64,000 bases of DNA from Cannabis sativa (lineage: Eukaryota > Streptophyta > Magnoliopsida > Rosales > Cannabaceae). The notes under the pieces are model-generated. The model was not told the origin of the DNA, ran no database searches, and saw nothing but the letters and a program-made list of their open reading frames with translations. Shown in pieces: positions 48,401 through 59,379 of the stretch; within the stretch, counting starts at the first letter, position 1, and each line of letters starts with the position of its first letter. The position numbers and the translations under genes were made by a program. The stretch is from positions 10,930,001-10,994,000 of the forward strand of contig NC_083607.1 of NCBI RefSeq assembly GCF_029168945.1. The letters run 5' to 3'.

Positions 48401-48543
48401 TTTACTAATATTGGAAAAAAGTCCTTAAATCCAACTATTTCAATAGTTTAAGGGGTATTTTTAATGACCTTAAAAAATCAGAGGACATAATTTAGTACAT
48501 ATCAAAATTCAATGATCAAAAATCCTAATTAGCCTAATTAAAA

Positions 48544-49032
48544 TAGTCTTCTTTTTTTGTTTTTTTGCACTTATATATAGTTTTTTATTTTTTGAAAATA
48601 ATAATGTTAGTATTAAAAAATAAACAAAATAACGGAGCTAAGCGTATTACCTAGTAATAATCAAACGAAAGATCTACATGATGAATGTTAATTAGTTAAA
48701 CACTACTTTAAGACACAGCATTTCACAGCTGATTTGAATCTTCTGTTCGGAGGCCGAAAATATTGCCTCGTTTATAAATTATTTTGCTCCCAATGAGCTC
48801 ATTTTTCCACATTCTCATTTCTTAAACTTCCAGATTGTAAACCACGACCATATTCAAAGAAAACCAAGGCCATAAACATAACCAAATCCAGTACTTATTT
48901 TCCATGAAATTAAAACAGAAGAGGTCTAATGACAACCAAATGTTTGAGAAGAATTAAATGAAGAAACAAGCCAATGGTGTCTTCTGTTTTGCTGTTCTTT
49001 CTCTCCATTTGGTTTAAGAATGATTTAACTTT
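48544..49032. other. Gene-proximal flank
   Basis: Spacer between the MULE and the 3' end of the aldo-keto reductase gene, probably including its 3' UTR. Nothing else seen. Confidence 0.5.
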
Positions 49033-52000
49033 TTAGATTTCACCATCCCAAAGGTCCTCGAGGGTACGATATGAGCCACAAGTCTCGTGTGCAAATGAGG
49101 ATCCTTTAAGGAGTCTTGCCTGAAATTCGGAAAAAATTTAACAAAAAAAGAAATTGGTTATCAGACAAGTAATTTTTCATAATAGTAAAATCACTTTATA
49201 TAGGTGATGATGCAAAATTATAAGTTGTTTGCTTTGTGAGGTGAGTATTAGATGATTAAAGAAAATTATCAAGAAGAGACTTGCCTGCTCAAACTCGGCA
49301 AACTTGGCAAACAAGTCATCGGGTATAGACCAACCATAAACACCAAAGTTTTCTTTGATTCTGGCTTCATTTGTGCTTTTAGGAAGAACACTGTGACCCA
49401 TTTGCAGGCCCCATCGCAGAGCTACTTGAGCAGGGGTTTTACCCAATTTCTCTGCTACAGTGGTGAGAATTGGATTCTTAAGGACATCACTTTTTATCCA
49501 TGTAGTGCCCGGAGAACCGAGCGGTGAATACCCCTGAAACAAGTATATATGAAGATATGTACAATGCAGCTGATATATATGTAAACTGAAGGTGAACTAC
49601 TTGGCTTGAGATCAAGGTAGAACCATTTAAATCTAAAAATTAATTTGATTTAGCCACAACTTACACTAAGGTGAACTCCTTTGGATTTGCAAAGTTCATG
49701 TAGCTTGGCTTGTTGCCAAGAAGGATGAATTTCCACTTGATTAACAGCTGGAGGAACTCGTGCTATATCGAGCAAATCTGCCAGTTTCTTGGTAGAAAAA
49801 TTGCTTACACCAATAGCTCGAGCCTTGCCTGAATCATAAAGTGCTTCCATTGCTTTCCAAGTGGCTGGTATGTCTGTTTGATCAAGGGTCTCAGGCTGGA
49901 AGCCTACTGACCCCTTTTTCATCTTCACTGGCCAGTGTATCTTCAAAATTTGAGCAACTTAACTTAGATTGTGGAATAATTTTGTTAATAATTATCTTAA
50001 ACTGTTCAAAAAGATAATCGTGTTTATCCAAACTAAGTAGAATTCCTCTTGAAATGTTGCTTAAGAAAATCTCCATTTTAAATAAGCTTGGTTGCTAGAA
50101 CTAAGGACAATCCAAATAAAGTAATTCAATTCATATTTTTGCTTCTGCACTGCATTGTATATAAAAGTATTGGGAAATAAGCTTAGAAGTTAGAAAGTAA
50201 GACATACAAGGTATAAGTCAACATAATCAAGTTGCAAGTCTCCCAAGGTTCTATCCAATGCCAATGGTACATCTTCTGGTGCATGATCACGATTCCTGTG
50301 GATTGTAAAGAAAATGTAAAAGACACTTAGCCTCTGTTTGGATATAGTGGGAAACAAGAGGTGTAACCAACAACATCTATTCATAAATGAGTTTAAACTA
50401 TGTTTCTTTCAATTTATATCCAAGAATAAGATAAAGAATTCAACTAGTTATTTTTCAGTTCATTTGTTTATCAGATCACAAACCCACTCAGTAATTAATA
50501 TTCTTTATTATTTTACTCAAACTGCAAATAAATAAATTTAGGCTTCGAACACAATATGAAGAAATTTTATCAACAGTTCATAGTACTAGTGTTTAAGCCA
50601 ATAGTGTTCAAAACTGTACAATGAACTATTGAAACAAAGATGTAAAGAAAGTTAAAGAAGCTCCAACAAGGGCAGACAACGTAAGAGCTATATAACATAA
50701 TAAACACAAACCATAGTTTAGAAGTGATCCACAAATCCTCACGCTTCACCACACCTTCTTCAAACAGTTTTTTCAGAGCTAAGCCAATCTATTAGAAAAT
50801 AGAATCAGAAAACCAGAAGAGTTCTTTAACAAACTTGACAAACTTCATTTTTTTTTTTTTTGATGAAACAAACTTCATTTTTTAAAAGAACAACATGAAT
50901 ACAAAATATAAATTTTAAAAGACATTTGATCATGACATATAGAACAGATTAGCAAATAGCAGAATCCAATCTGCAATGACAAGCTTAGATAATGACACAG
51001 ATTAGCAAAGACATTTGACATTTGATCATGATACTGAGCCACATCTAACACTTATATATCCATGGCCATAACATTACCGTCTAAAGAATCACAACTGTTT
51101 AAATTAAATAAGTGAAAAATATAGACATAATCCAAACAAATATTGTATCTTAAGGCAGTTTAACTCCTTATAGCACAACAGGACTTGAATAGAGTGACAA
51201 TTAAAGCTAGGGAACCCTTATTAAAAAGAAAAAGAAAAAAAAGACAAGGTGCATTTACCTCAGCCTCATTACCATAAATTTGAGCACAATCGATATGGCG
51301 ATATCCAATCTGCAATGACAAGTTCACAAAATGACACAAAGTTAATTGCCAATGATCAGCATGAAAATTTGGCTTACCTATCAAATATATATAATGTCAA
51401 AACTGCCTTACGAGATAATTCTAAAGTGATTTTCACTTTACAGAATCATCCAAAAGATGACCCGAAATGAGGTTATAATTTGAAAATAACGTCCTTAATC
51501 TTCTGTATAGGGAATGATTTAAGCTGATGGGTGAAGGTAATAAAATAGAATGGAAAAGAAATAATTTTTATTTTATTCCCTTATTTAGTTGCATTTAAAA
51601 GTATTGGAATGCTACCATTTTAGTGGAATGACTATTCTATTTAAGAAAAAAAAAAAAAGACCATCCCAAATTAACAAGCGGAAAAATTTTAATGATTTTT
51701 TTATTAAGTTTTTTTATGAATTTTAAATTTTATATCATTCCATTGTTATTTCCATTCCTATTCCTATATTTTCATTCCCTAAATCAAACCACCTAAGTTC
51801 CTTCATAGACAGAAGTTCTAAAATGTATTTCTAACATCATTCAACCCCATACACTGTGTTGCTTATATACAAACCCAAAGTCTGTCAATTACGTCACACC
51901 ACGCCATTTTTCATTTCTAAACCATCAAAATCAAGAGTACATATATATATATATATATACTATACAGAACGGAAACATACAAAATTACTTTCTCAGAATC

Positions 52001-52198
52001 ACAGTAGCTTGTCGAATATCATTCTTACATTTACAATCAATATAAATTAGATAAAGTATGAAAAGTTAAAAGGACCTTAATGGCAGCAGTGACAGCATCG
52101 GCTACCAAACCAGGACTAGACTGCCAAGTCCCCAAGCCTACAGAGGGTATTTTAGCTCCAGTGTTAAGCTCAAAATACAAAATATCATTCTCCGCCAT
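49033..52198 (-). CDS. NADPH-dependent aldo-keto reductase (AKR4C-type), seven exons
   Basis: Exons (minus strand): 52198-52076, 51309-51259, 50788-50712, 50295-50208, 49940-49665, 49533-49285, 49119-49033, giving 316 residues, the usual length of the family. These enzymes use NADPH to reduce aldehydes and ketones, including reactive carbonyls made under stress. The protein starts [20 protein letters not shown]. Catalytic residues are all present: Asp48 (GYRHIDCA), Tyr53 (AQIYGNE), Lys82 (ITSKLW), His115 (LIHWP). The cofactor 2'-phosphate site is intact ([13 protein letters not shown], Lys257, Ser258, Arg263). [10 protein letters not shown] and [11 protein letters not shown] are further AKR blocks. 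All joints keep the frame and use GT-AG except the last intron, which uses GC-AG. No transit peptide is evident, so cytosol is the simplest guess, though relatives are chloroplastic. No internal stops: likely functional, and the only host gene seen here. Confidence 0.95.
49120..49284 (-). other. GC-AG intron of the aldo-keto reductase gene
   Basis: Exon 6 ends GAGCAG and the intron begins GCAAGT; it ends TTTCAG before exon 7, GCAAGACTCC. GCAAGT after AG is the classical consensus of non-canonical GC donors. Shifting the joint gives no GT donor that keeps the conserved FEQARLL reading. Confidence 0.85.
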
Positions 52199-52482
52199 AG
52201 TCACTGTCGCTAATCGAGCTCTCGGTATTCTTCTCCCTCTCTCTCGATGGGTATGATCTCTACCGTTGTATGGATGAATCGAGGAAGATAGTAGAACGAA
52301 GAAGACAGTGGCCGTCTATTTGTACCTTTAATCACTGCTATTCATATAGTGCCACGTGGCTGCTACGTGGACCATCTTAACCGTCTAAATTTTCACGGTG
52401 TAGATAGGAGCACGAGTGGAAAGGGTTGATCCTACGGTGCTTTGGCTATCAAGATTCCCACCGACTTTGACCATCTCATGTT
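52199..52482. other. 5' region of the aldo-keto reductase gene
   Basis: Likely 5' UTR and proximal promoter. A CT/GA-rich tract (CCCTCTCTCTCG at about 52233-52246) lies 40-50 bases before the ATG. The upstream limit is the target duplication of a LINE at 52483. Confidence 0.5.
52336..52370 (-). promoter_or_regulatory. Candidate core promoter of the aldo-keto reductase: G-box and TATA-like box
   Basis: A palindromic G-box GCCACGTGGC lies at 52351-52360 and a second ACGT core (CTACGTGG) at 52363-52370. On the minus strand a TATA-like TATATGAA (about 52342-52349) lies directly downstream of the G-box, about 145 bases before the ATG. Paired ACGT cores are typical of abscisic-acid and stress-responsive promoters bound by bZIP factors, which would fit a stress-detoxifying reductase. 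Regulation itself is inferred. Confidence 0.55.
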
Positions 52483-52501
52483 AATGAACGGCACACATTA
52501 T

Positions 52502-53861
52502 TTTTTATGAAAGTAAACGTATTTGTATCATTAAATAAATAAATTAGACCTGTCGGTCATTACATAATAGGTTCACTGGAACCGATTCGATCGGAATAGT
52601 TTTATACAACTTGTGAATAAAAGCTCAATTAGTTACATTATGGGCAGCAAAATTACAAGTTCTACTAGCATACACAAAATTACAACTAATAAAAGAGGGA
52701 GAAGACCTAGAACAAAAGGAGACATAGTTCTCGATCGCCCAATGAGACTCCGTCCCATTGAAAGCATTGATAACTATTCTCGAGTCACTCTCTACCAAAA
52801 CAAACTTGAAGCCTTGCTCAAGAGCCACTGAAACAGCTGAAGAACAAGCTGCTGCTTCTCCACATAATGCATCCGCAAAGTCTAACCGAGCCGTGTGAAT
52901 CTGAACCACTGCACCCCAATGGTTTCTAGCTACCACCGCTATGCACATACTTTCCAAGCCCACCCTGACATCACAATTTAATTTTATCCAATCCTGAGGA
53001 GGAGGCCTCCAGGTCCCCACCAAAGAAGGGGTAGGGCATGGCAAGAAAACATCATGAAGCTCTGCATAAGAAGTACAAATTTTGTCAATACAGTTCAAAA
53101 CATTCGGACGAGAGTTGTTATGTATGTAATCATTACGCATTCTCCAGATAGTTTCCACAACAATCGAAGCATACAAAAATACTTCATCCACTCGAATCCC
53201 CCTAGTATTAATATTCCATATGAATTTGACCCAGTCCCAAACTCGAATCCTAGAATTGCAGATAGGATAAATGCCCCATGGTGAAGAACGCCATAAATGC
53301 ATTGCCACATCACATGACAAGAAAAGGTGTTCCATTGATTCCTCCCCTAAACCACAGAAAGGGCAATCGGTATTCTCAATGTGGAATCTTCTTCCAATCA
53401 CAGATCTAGTAGGGAGTGCATTAGAGAGGATGCACCACCAAAGGATCTTATGCCTCTCCAAAAATTTTCTATTCCACAACTTGTTCCAAAGTGTCGGAGC
53501 AACCGCACTTTGATGGGCTCTATCCAAAGCTTGAGACAGATAAGCCGACTTGCAAGTAAATTTTCTTTTTTTCTCCAAAGTCCAAACCCATCTATCATCC
53601 CCTAGACCCGAGGGTTTACTGCCTTTGACGATTACAGACACTTTTTCTTTATCAAAAAGGACATTAAGCTTCCGGATGTCCCAATCTCCATTGGCCAGCA
53701 AAAGGTCAGCCACACAGTTATCATTGGTTAAGATCTCGCTCCTTAGTTTCGGGATGAAACCTTTAAGATGAGGAATCTAGGGATCCCTCCAAATATTAGT
53801 CGCCCTTCCATTTGTTACAGCTTTACAAGTCCCTTTCTTTAAAATAGTTTTGACTTTCACA
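52502..53861 (-). mobile_element. 5'-truncated LINE with 19-bp target duplication
   Basis: AATGAACGGCACACATTAT (52483-52501) and AATGAACGGCACAGATTAT (53862-53880) flank the insertion: a 19-bp duplication with one change. The 3' end reads TTCATAAAAAATAATG with only a short A-rich tail. It lies about 300 bp upstream of the aldo-keto reductase ATG in the same orientation as the gene. Confidence 0.92.
52625..53713 (-). pseudogene. LINE ORF2 C-terminal part: zf-RVT and RNase H, 362 open codons
   Basis: The open frame contains, in order: a post-RT segment (LGDDRWVWTLEKKRKFTCKS), the zf-RVT domain (LWNKLWNRKFLERHKILWW at about residue 75, then CPFCGLGEESMEHLFLSC with CxxC and HxxxxC), a linker with TWRPPPQDWIKLNCDV, and an RNase H-like domain. 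In the RNase H, CDVRV takes the place of the first acidic motif, GEAAACSSAVSVAL carries the Glu, FVLVESDSRIVI the Asp, and the ending RTCNFAAHNVTN is a changed form of the usual RxxNxxAHxLA block. Endonuclease and reverse transcriptase are absent (5' truncation), so it is not a functional element. It is longer and less decayed than the LINEs at 10660 and 12180. Confidence 0.85.
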
Positions 53862-53880
53862 AATGAACGGCACAGATTAT

Positions 53881-54194
53881 GATTGTACTCAAAATAATCT
53901 GAATAATAAAGCCAATATATAATTATCTATTATAATATGTTTGGTTGAGAAATTTACTATTATATGCTTAAAATAAATTTATTCACTAAAAATATACTAG
54001 TATATTTTGCATTATGAAAAATATAGTTACACTATTTTTTTCATCTATTTTTACTCTTAAACAAATAAAACACCAAACACCCATCTTTCTCTCTCTAGGA
54101 TACTCACACCACACACACACACACTTTACTAGTCGGGCCTCCCATCGCCGGAGCTAGTGTTGTCCGGCCGCCTTACATTACAGAAACTTAAAAC
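53881..54194. other. Flank with (CA)n microsatellite
   Basis: No gene. A short CA repeat lies at about 54108-54123. Confidence 0.6.
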
Positions 54195-54199
54195 CAAAG

Positions 54200-55329
54200 T
54201 GTAACGTCCCCGCTTCAAGCCTCCATTGGGCCCTTACACCCACGGAATGAATGGCTCTTATACACGAGTACGTCACTCTGGCTGCTTCCTGGATTGATGA
54301 CTAACTTTACAGACCAACACGAGTGTTTCCAGCGTGCTTTGTCCTCACTCACACGCATCCTGGGAAAACTTCCCAGGAGGTCACCCATCCTAAAATTGCT
54401 CCAGGTCAAGCACGCTTAACTGTGGAGTTCTTTCGTGATGGGCTACCGAAAAACAAGATGCACCTTGTTGACATAGGTAGTACCAATCAATCCATTTAAG
54501 CTCTCTTCAACTGTGTAGTCCCATACCTACACAGTCTTAGAATCATCCCACTTGACCTTCCCCAGGCGGTGTGAGATTGTACAACTTACCCGGTATTTCC
54601 CCTTACGGATCACGGGACTACTGACTGTCACAATCACCCCCCCTTACGGGGTCCGACGTCCTCGTCGACCACACTTCCGGCTGGGTCAAGGCTCTGATAC
54701 CATTTGTAACGTCCCCGCTTCAAGCCTCCATTGGGTCCTTACACCCACGGAATAATGACTCTTATACACGGGTACGCCACTCTGGCTGCTTCCTGGATTG
54801 ATGACTGGCCCTACAGACCAACACGAGTGTTTTCAGCGTGCTTTGTCCTCACTCGCACACTTTCTGGGAAAACTTCCCAGGAGGTCACCCATCCTTAAAT
54901 TACTTCAGGCCAAGCACGCTTAACTGTGGAGTTCTTTCGAGATTGGCTACCGAAAAACAAGATGCACCTTGTTGATATAGGTAGTACCAATCAATCCATT
55001 TAAGCCCTCTTCAACTGTGTAGTCCCATACCTACACAGTCTCAGAATCATCCCACTTGACCTTCCCCAGGCGATGTGGGATTGCACAGCTTACCCGGTAT
55101 TTTCCCTTATGGATCACGGGACTACTGACTGTCACAATCACACCGAAAAACAAGATGCACCTTGTTGACATAGGTAGTACCAATCAATCCATTTAAGCCC
55201 TCTTCAACTGTGTAGTCCCATACCTACACAGTCTTAGAATCATCCCACTTGACCTTCCCCAGGCGGTGTGAGATTGTATAGCTTACCCGGTATTTCCCCT
55301 TACGGATCACGGGACTACTGACTGTCACA
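54200..55329 (-). mobile_element. Cassandra TRIM tandem array: LTR-internal-LTR-partial LTR
   Basis: A perfect duplication CAAAG (54195-54199 and 55330-55334) flanks the whole array, so it descends from a single insertion. Units: LTR 54200-54632; internal 54633-54704 with primer site (minus strand TGGTATCAGAGCC, 54690-54702) and G-run purine tract; LTR 54705-55136; a 5-base internal remnant; partial LTR 55142-55329 that starts in the 5S-like part. Each full LTR carries 5S rRNA promoter boxes. Reading is on the minus strand. The array probably grew by unequal recombination between LTRs followed by a deletion. Confidence 0.92.
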
Positions 55330-55479
55330 CAAAGCTCTAAGAAAGAAATTCTTTCAAAAAAAATAATGGGTATGTTATTTCTTTAGTAATTATTGTTTGA
55401 TTTAGTTGTACTTATATTGATTTGAATATATCCACACATATCTTTGTTTTTATGTACTATTTTTGTCAAGGAAACACGA

Positions 55480-55830
55480 AATGCAACGATTTTGCGTTTT
55501 CCTGGTTTTTTTTGTGATTTTAGCGATATTTTACGATATTATTGGCGACATTTAGCGATAAAAGAGTGGGTGTGAGGTTAGGGATGAAGTTTTGTGATTT
55601 GTAGCGATGTGTCGCGATGTATGTTGCGACATACTACAGTTTTGTGGCATGTTAACAATTTTTTCAATTTTGTCGATATTGTTTTCGATATTTGTCGATA
55701 TATTTAGACATAGTGTTTGGACCAGTCCCAAATGACATTTATCGACAAGAAGAGATGTGTCGCGATATAGTTGTCGATAATATCCACGATAATTTGCAAT
55801 GTTTTTGCGATATTTTGCGACACATTATTT
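55480..55830. repeat. CGATA/CGACA motif block 1 (upstream of MULE transposase)
   Basis: About 25 copies of short words of the type GCGATATTTTGCGACA, TTGTCGATA, GTCGCGAT on both strands in 350 bases. Spacing is irregular. Four similar blocks lie elsewhere in the same Mutator element, always outside coding parts. Confidence 0.75.
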
Positions 55831-55951
55831 ATCTGAATTAACTTTTTTGTCATTTTTTTTTGTAGATTCAACTTTGTTTGTGGTTGTACTGTATGAAGGG
55901 ACTTGGGCAATTGAAGGTTTCAACTAGATATTTAATAACCCAAAAAGTAAG

Positions 55952-58490
55952 ATGTTAATGTTTGAGGTTCACACTACTTTACAGAAGATGCATGAAATTT
56001 TGTATGAAGAGTTGGATATAGACCCTCTTGTGTATGAACTGAAAATAGAGGTGTGTTACATGTACATGAAAGGCAATATGATACCGCCGGAAGTTTTAGT
56101 GAAAGATAATCAATGGAGGTGTGTTACATGTACATGAAAGGTAATATGATACCGCTGGAACTTTTAGTGAAAGATAGTCAAGTATGATTGTTCTTAAGAA
56201 TGAAGGCAAAAATGAGTGTGGAGAACTTGCTGCCACTGTTTGTGAATAAGGTTAAAAGGCATGCGATTTTGGGGCCTACTCTGCCAACTGTCCCCCAAGA
56301 AGTGTTGTTGGGAGTTTTGTCCCAGAAATAGATCTAGCGGTAGGTTTGAATGAGCAGGCCCCTACTAATATAGATGAGGATAGGGTTGATAATGTATTTA
56401 ACAAGTTTGATGAGTTTGATGGTCCTTTTTACAACAATGATCTTGTGGTAGATTTGAACGAGGAATGTGATGCGGAGTTGCAAGTTGATAAAGCTCTAGA
56501 GGTACCTGCTTTGAGGTTAGAACTACCTCCACCACCTCTACCACCTCTAAGGGACCAGAGGAAAAGAGCAAGAAAGAAGAACCCCTCATATTAAAAATCA
56601 CCAAACATCAGGCACCAGTAGTTGTCGGCCAGGTCCTCCTGGTAGTACTGTGCCATCTAATTTTGAAGTTTGTACAAAATTCAAATCTATTGTGTGGACA
56701 AGGGAAGAGATAGAGAAAAATAATGTTTATACAACTTCTCTTACAGGTACATATTCAAGGGAAATATACGTTGGCAAGCTGTACACAAATAAGACTGAAT
56801 TAAAAAATGTAGTGGAAAGGTTTGCATTGAAAATGAATTTTGAGTTCATGGTGAAGAAGTCTGGGACCAATATTTTTAATGCAACTTGCAGGGATTCAAA
56901 CTACAAATGGAGAGTGAGGGGGAGGAAGAGGGCACATTGTGACAAGTTTGAGGTCACTGTATTCCACAACAAACACACATGTAGCCTAGATTCTAGACAT
57001 GCTGATAACCGTCAAGCAACACCGTGGGTTGTTGGCCACCTTATTAAGAACAAGTTCAGATCAGATGGAACTAAGAGTACAAGGAAAAAGACATACAAAG
57101 GGATATGTTTCAGGATTATGGCATCAAGATGAGTTATGAGAAGGCTTGTAGGTGTCGGGAGAAAGCACTTATGTATGTGAGGGGTACGCCAGCAGAAGCT
57201 TATAATTAGTTACCTGGTTACTTTTACATGCTGGAACAAAAGAATCCGGGTACTATTACAGACATTGTCATAGAGGACAACAAGTTCAAGTACTATTTCT
57301 GGTCATTGGATGCTTGTAGGAGGGGATTTAAGTTTTGCCGTTCTGTGATTAGTATCGACGACACGTTCTTAAAGGCAAGGTATGGGGGCACAATGCTAGT
57401 TGTTTAGCGTACGATGCAAAAAACCAATTATTTCTGATTGCCCTTCCAATTGTTGACATTGAGAATCATGACTCTTAGAAGTATTTCTTGTAGAAGTTAA
57501 GCGAAGTGATTTGGGAGGTTAAAAACTTAGTGTTTGTATCGGATAGGCATCAAAGCATTGAACATGTTGTCTAGGTTATTTTCCCTGAAGCATGCCACTG
57601 TGCATGCTATAAACATACTTCTATGAATGTCACCCACAAGTTCAAGACTAATGCATGTAACACGCAAATATGGCTAGCTGCTTATGCATGGTCGAAGAGG
57701 GAATGTGATAGACATTTACAGCTGCTTCGATAGATGGATCCTGTCATCGCTGCTTATGTTGAGAGTATAGGATTAGAAAAGTGGGCTCGTCCTTATTGTC
57801 CAGGAGATAGGTACAACATAATGACAAACAATGTTGTTGAAAGCCTCAACAACGTGACAGAAGAATTTTGGAAATATCCAATAATTACTCTAGTTGAGTT
57901 CATAAGGTTCACACTGCAAAAATTGGTTCGCTAACCGTCTCAAAAAGGAAAGTAAGTGTGCTACCCCTTTGGCAACTCATTTTGAGAAAGATTTAGTAAA
58001 GCAACACGAGGATGGTAGGTTTAGAAGCGTCCTACGTAATGGTGCACAATTGTTTAACGTTGGTAGAAGTTATGACGGTTATGACTGTGAGAAAGGTGGG
58101 GATGTGAACTTAGTTCAGAGAACATGCACATGCGGCATGTTTCAATTGTTGAAAATTCCTTGTCCCCGTGCATGTGCCGCGGTGCTTACTCAGAATGTCA
58201 GTTTGTACACTCAATCCTCCCCCTATTACACAAAAGAGACGTGGAAGAATACTTACGATGCAACAATTAATCTTGTCAGGGAGGAGGATGATTAGGTGCT
58301 TCTAGAAGACATGCAGATCATGAGAGTCAGTGTACCAGTGGGGAAGAAACCCATAGGTCGTCCAAGGAAGAGAAATGCATGAAGAATACAGACTAACCGA
58401 TATCCATCTAACAGTCAAAAAGTTGTGGAACCTCGCCATTGTTCAAACTGTGGCGCCTTGGGACACAACAAAGCTACATGCAAGGCTTAT
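55952..58490 (+). pseudogene. MuDR-type transposase of a large Mutator element, decayed
   Basis: The reading is broken into several frames but domains stay in order. An N-terminal region (FEVHTTLQKMHEILYEELDI) begins at 55952. An acidic region follows at 56346-56590. The Mutator DNA-binding domain lies at 56755-57000 (IYVGKLYTNKTELKNVVERF, then CRDSNYKWRVRGRK, then HTCSLD). MSYEKACRCREKAL begins near 57130 after a frameshift. The DDE core is recognisable in ISIDDTFLKARYGG (first Asp, about 57350), FVSDRHQSI (second Asp, about 57535) and NNVVESLNN (Glu, about 57826). The SWIM zinc finger CTCGMF...CPRACA (58123) has Arg where His is expected. A CCHC knuckle CSNCGALGHNKATC ends the protein (58440-58482). 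Transposase would cut and paste the element; here a 68-bp duplication, frameshifts and many stops kill it. Confidence 0.9.
56048..56183 (+). repeat. 68-bp tandem duplication in the transposase gene
   Basis: GAGGTGTGTTACATGTACAT starts at 56048 and again at 56116, a 68-base period with few differences. As 68 is not a multiple of three, the duplication shifts the frame. Confidence 0.9.
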
Positions 58491-58554
58491 TTTTGTATTT
58501 TAATTGCATGCATTATTAGTATGGTTTATGAAATTTACTTTGTAGTTTTTTTTT

Positions 58555-58815
58555 TGTCTGGGTGTAATTTTAACGACATTTTGCAATATATGTCGATGAC
58601 ATTGTCGACATGCCAACGACATGCTGTGACATTTCACGATATGATTTTCGACATATAGTTTTTCTCTTTTCATTTGAGATGTTTGATTTTCCACACTTTT
58701 TGTGATATGTTGCGATTTTAGATGCGAAATATTCAGACATAAATGGTTTTTGTCTCTTGAAGAATTAGCGATTTCATTGGCGACATTTTGCAATATATTT
58801 CACGATCTTTTTCAA
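58555..58815. repeat. CGATA/CGACA motif block 2 (downstream of transposase)
   Basis: Words such as ACGACATTTTGCAATATATG, TGTCGATGACATTGTCGACA and TTAGCGATTTC recur immediately after the last transposase domain, as in block 1. Confidence 0.7.
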
Positions 58816-58937
58816 TTTTAAACTTTTACACATGAGTAAAGATGAAACCAGTGAAAATTTTTACACATGAGTAAACACAAAATGACAGAACATAAGTAAA
58901 GACTAAACAAACTTTAAAACTAGCCACTCATAACAAT

Positions 58938-59247
58938 TTAAAAGTCTTTACTGTGTCGGTGAGACTCGCAATACGGGCATAACGATCCAGGCTTGACCGG
59001 TTCGCCATTAAAATAACCTAATCTGCAACGACGACACCCTTTGGGGAACCCTGGTGGTGGATATGGATATTTCATCCACTCATCATTTATTTGACTCCGT
59101 AGCACTCCATTCGTTTGCCACCCTTTCATTTTCAAAATGTTTAAAAGCTTCTATATATTCTTGCATTTCTGGAGTAATTTCATCACTAGGCTCCTGCTTG
59201 ATCTCTTTAGTAGATAGAAGTTTTTGTTTGCTCTCTTTACTAGACAT
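58938..59247 (-). pseudogene. Small Cys-rich frame between transposase and protease genes
   Basis: From an ATG at 59247 the minus strand reads MSSKESKQKLLSTKEIKQEP, then EITPEMQEYIEAFKHFENER. A shift of one base near 59110-59135 leads into WMKYPYPPPGFPKGCRRCRL, then GSLCPYCESHRHSKDF, ending at 58938. Two CxxC pairs (CRRC and CPYC, about 21 residues apart) look like a zinc ribbon. The total is about 100 residues. I do not recognise the family. It sits between two genes of the same Mutator element, in the orientation of the protease gene, with a TTATAAA word just before the ATG. It could be a third gene of the element or a chance frame; the Cys pattern and length favour a real, now broken, gene. 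Confidence 0.45.
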
Positions 59248-59379
59248 TTAGAATTTATAAGAGAATAACACTCCAGGATTAAGGCATAAGAAAAGTATGT
59301 AACTTATGAAGTAGAAATTTTCCTTTATAGACCAAAATGGTGGTTGGGAATGTAGGATAATAGATGTCAAAAATTAATT

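Larger units (their letters stand above)
43057..48534. mobile_element. Mutator-like element (MULE) with ~120-bp terminal inverted repeats
   Basis: A perfect 9-bp duplication TAATTAAAA lies at 43048-43056 and 48535-48543. The ends GGTTAATTAGGATTTTTG and GGCTAATTAGGATTTTTG (minus strand) open inverted repeats of about 120 bases, including GACATGTACCAAATTATGTC / GATATGTACTAAATTATGTC. A 9-bp duplication with long inverted repeats defines Mutator-like elements. The inside contains two diverged copies of one unit (see below) and only fragments of coding sequence, so it cannot move by itself. Its right end is 490 bp from the 3' end of the aldo-keto reductase gene. Confidence 0.93.
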
